Assembly (NCBI GenBank): GCA_963804055.1
Contig: CAWDOU010000001.1
Location: forward strand, 1,047,719 to 1,111,718
Origin: Bog-473 sp963804055
GTDB taxonomy: Bacteria > Actinomycetota > Acidimicrobiia > Acidimicrobiales > RAAP-2
DNA: 64,000 nucleotides
Reading direction: 5' to 3'
Below are positions 63,201 to 64,000 of the stretch, piece by piece. The notes beneath the pieces were generated by a model. That model had not been told where the DNA came from, ran no database searches, and saw only the letters and a program-made list of their open reading frames with translations. The stretch's first letter is position 1. Each line of letters opens with the position of its first letter. Made by a program: the position numbers and the translations under genes.

Positions 63201-63914
63201 GTCGGAGACCGACTGCGCCCGGTTGGCCACCACCACATGGTCGTGGAGCTGGGGGTCCCCGGCCCTCGAATCCCAGTGGGTGAAGGTGGCGGCCACCACG
63301 CCTTCGATGTCTTCTTGGACGACGCCGTTGATGCCCGAGCGCGAGTGGAACACCTCACGCTCGGCGTAGGTGAGCACCACCTCAATGGCCCGGCGATGGC
63401 AGGCGTAGATCTGCGCCTTGGTGTCCCGGTCGCCGAGCGCCCAAGCCACGGAGACGGACTTGGAGGGGGAGAAGGTCAGGTCAAATCCGGCCACCGGAGC
63501 GCGGAACCGGCCGCCCTTGGCCCGTTCCTCGGCCTCGATGCGCGCCGTCTCTTCGGACCTCTCGGCGGGGGAGTGGTGCGCCGGAATGGCGGCCACCCGC
63601 TGGGCCACCCGCTTGGCCAGGGACAGCCGGGCGCGGTTGGGCTGGCGGCCCAGCGGCTGGCCGGTAACCGGATCGGCGCACATCCCGAGCAGATTGAACA
63701 GGTGCTGCTCGGTGACTTGTGACCCGTGCTCGACCCCGCGCCCGTCGTCGAGACCGGCCAGACCGGCACCCAAGAACACGCCGGGCGGGGTTCCAGACTC
63801 GGCGTAGTACCGGGTCAGGTTGGAGCCGTGAGCTGGCGCGCCGTCACCGACAGCGACGGACTCCATCAGGTAGCGATAGCCCGACCCCAAGGTCATCCTG
63901 CGTAGCGAGATCAC
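60234..63914 (-). CDS. MobF-family (TrwC/TraI) conjugative relaxase-helicase
   Basis: 1226 residues. The N-terminal relaxase domain has SLRRMTLGSGYRYLMESVAV, a tyrosine pair in LTRYYAESGTPPG, AGFDLTFSPSKSVSVAWALG and the HUH motif GDPQLHDHVVVANRAQS. The C-terminal RecD-like helicase has Walker A VLIGPAGTGKSTTMAGL, QLVIVDEASLAGTFALDEL (motif II), VVLVGDQGQLSAVEAGGAFA and the late YASSAHRAQGRTVDTAHALV. GTG 63914 is preferred because GGGAG is six bases upstream and the conserved domain starts there. It nicks and unwinds DNA for conjugative transfer. It marks the region as an integrative conjugative or mobilisable element that continues past the window. Confidence 0.93.
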   Translation of the reverse strand: MISLRRMTLGSGYRYLMESVAVGDGAPAHGSNLTRYYAESGTPPGVFLGAGLAGLDDGRGVEHGSQVTEQHLFNLLGMCADPVTGQPLGRQPNRARLSLAKRVAQRVAAIPAHHSPAERSEETARIEAEERAKGGRFRAPVAGFDLTFSPSKSVSVAWALGDRDTKAQIYACHRRAIEVVLTYAEREVFHSRSGINGVVQEDIEGVVAATFTHWDSRAGDPQLHDHVVVANRAQSVSDGVWRTLDSRGLYKSVVTLSEMHQGVLSDLLTEKLGWGWDGRSRRHSERLRFEVTGVSEALMAEFSQRSAAIEERKTALLGEFVAAHGRQPTTAQVLELRRRATLETRPAKEHHSLAEMTEGWRRRAEADIGDEPISWVAELADRNDLPLLHTGDLADGILSDAAGVAVERVAERRATFSRANLLAEVHRQLHGVRFASPDERVAVGERTVDLALGQSLLISAPELHHTPEALRRPDGTSRFRAKGHEVYTTTTLLEAEGRLLNAGRQFGAPAVTPRTVAAVTEANLPRRDHTLSADQILAIEQIATSGRRLDVLIGPAGTGKSTTMAGLRAAWETEHGVGSVLGLAPSAAAAEVLAGELGIDTENTAKWLFEHRREAERVGKIRELRTALGFLPNVSDVRAPLRQRISTTEDELARWRLRADQLVIVDEASLAGTFALDELVGAAARAGAKVVLVGDQGQLSAVEAGGAFAALVRDREGLAPELTDVRRFHHLWEKRASVELRMGSPDAIDAYSTNDRIADGDRDQMLDALYLAWKDDTESGQTSLMIAGDLRTVSELNDRARADRVVARAVSEHGLAVAGGGRAGVGDLVISRQNDRRLSTGQHWVRNGDRWVVTATHHDGTMTVQRANGGGVVVLPAAYVSEHLELAYASSAHRAQGRTVDTAHALVSTTTTREVLYVMATRGRASNCLYVDTHYDPDPQTSHDQAFEPISVKEVLVGVLRNQGADVAAHDMIQRQSAEAEGMERLSAEYLTLATMAQQERWDSLLARSGLSGAELETVRASAAYGPLQAAFRDAEARGLDIEAALPRLVAGRSLADAVDVAAVLHGRVDRWTQAAGGRNRQADNLIAGLIPRIQRVSDPELAYALIERDQAMEGRARSLADQAVESGESWIQRLGTPPASPARRERWIREVSTIAAYRDRWHLSGQNPVGKLGNTISIEQTSQRQRALAAADRATALSRVESNQSRTIGSAEIQAHVDAGRGVEL

Positions 63915-64000
63915 GGCCCGCTCCCATCGCCGGAACGGATCTCGTTCCGCACCCAACAGAGAGGTTGCGGACCATCATCACCCCCCTCCGGCGAGCCCGA

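Overview
This is a G+C-rich window with long, tightly packed genes, frequent GTG starts and many 4-bp ATGA/GTGA stop-start overlaps. The gene families (group 3b-type [NiFe] hydrogenase, LigD split into two proteins, MobF relaxase, DosR-type palindromes) point to an actinobacterium. An uncultured acidimicrobiial lineage is possible, but that is inference.

Layout. (1) 1-7.7 kb: a large secreted Ig-repeat protein and a convergent membrane-anchored PQQ-type beta-propeller protein. (2) 7.7-13.6 kb, minus strand: a xylose/ribose-type sugar ABC transporter with a ROK kinase, a PfkB kinase and a small conserved protein. (3) 13.7-29 kb: a hypoxic-fermentation island. It holds an acetyl-CoA hydrolase/CoA-transferase divergent from PEP synthase, then a pyruvate:ferredoxin oxidoreductase operon with a GltD-like/ferredoxin protein, divergent from GAPDH. 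GAPDH is followed by a complete bidirectional hydrogenase operon (beta, cNMP-binding protein, gamma, delta, alpha, maturation protease) and a phosphoribosyltransferase. (4) 29-34.4 kb: an MFS transporter, an IPT/TIG membrane protein, a cyclopropane-fatty-acid synthase and an atypical pyruvate kinase. (5) 34.5-43.4 kb: hydrogenase maturation genes hypE, two SIS-type genes (one fused to a HypC-like domain), hypF, hypD and hypC on the minus strand, then hypA, hypB and an isocitrate/isopropylmalate-dehydrogenase-like gene on the plus strand. (6) 43.7-58.5 kb: LigD polymerase and phosphoesterase-ligase proteins, YihY, a sulfotransferase, an adenylate kinase, a GGDEF-EAL protein, a GH31 glycosidase and a diacylglycerol-kinase-like protein. 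(7) 58.6-64 kb: the edge of an integrated element, marked by the displaced 3' half of a tRNA-Lys(CTT) gene and followed by an XRE regulator/nucleotidyltransferase pair and a MobF relaxase.

The strongest regulatory signal is a set of GGGAC-N4-GTCCC palindromes. One lies between the CoA-transferase gene and ppsA, three lie between the por operon and gap, and a weaker one lies between hypC and hypA. They match the core of the mycobacterial DosR/DevR dormancy box and suggest that one hypoxia regulon controls pyruvate oxidation to acetyl-CoA, acetate release, H2 evolution and hydrogenase maturation.

Four genes (4-6097, 6107-7688, 13303-13582, 56433-56961) each need a single frame correction. In all four the interval is one base too long, which looks more like systematic assembly error than decay. 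Large antisense open frames are common because of the G+C content and were ignored.
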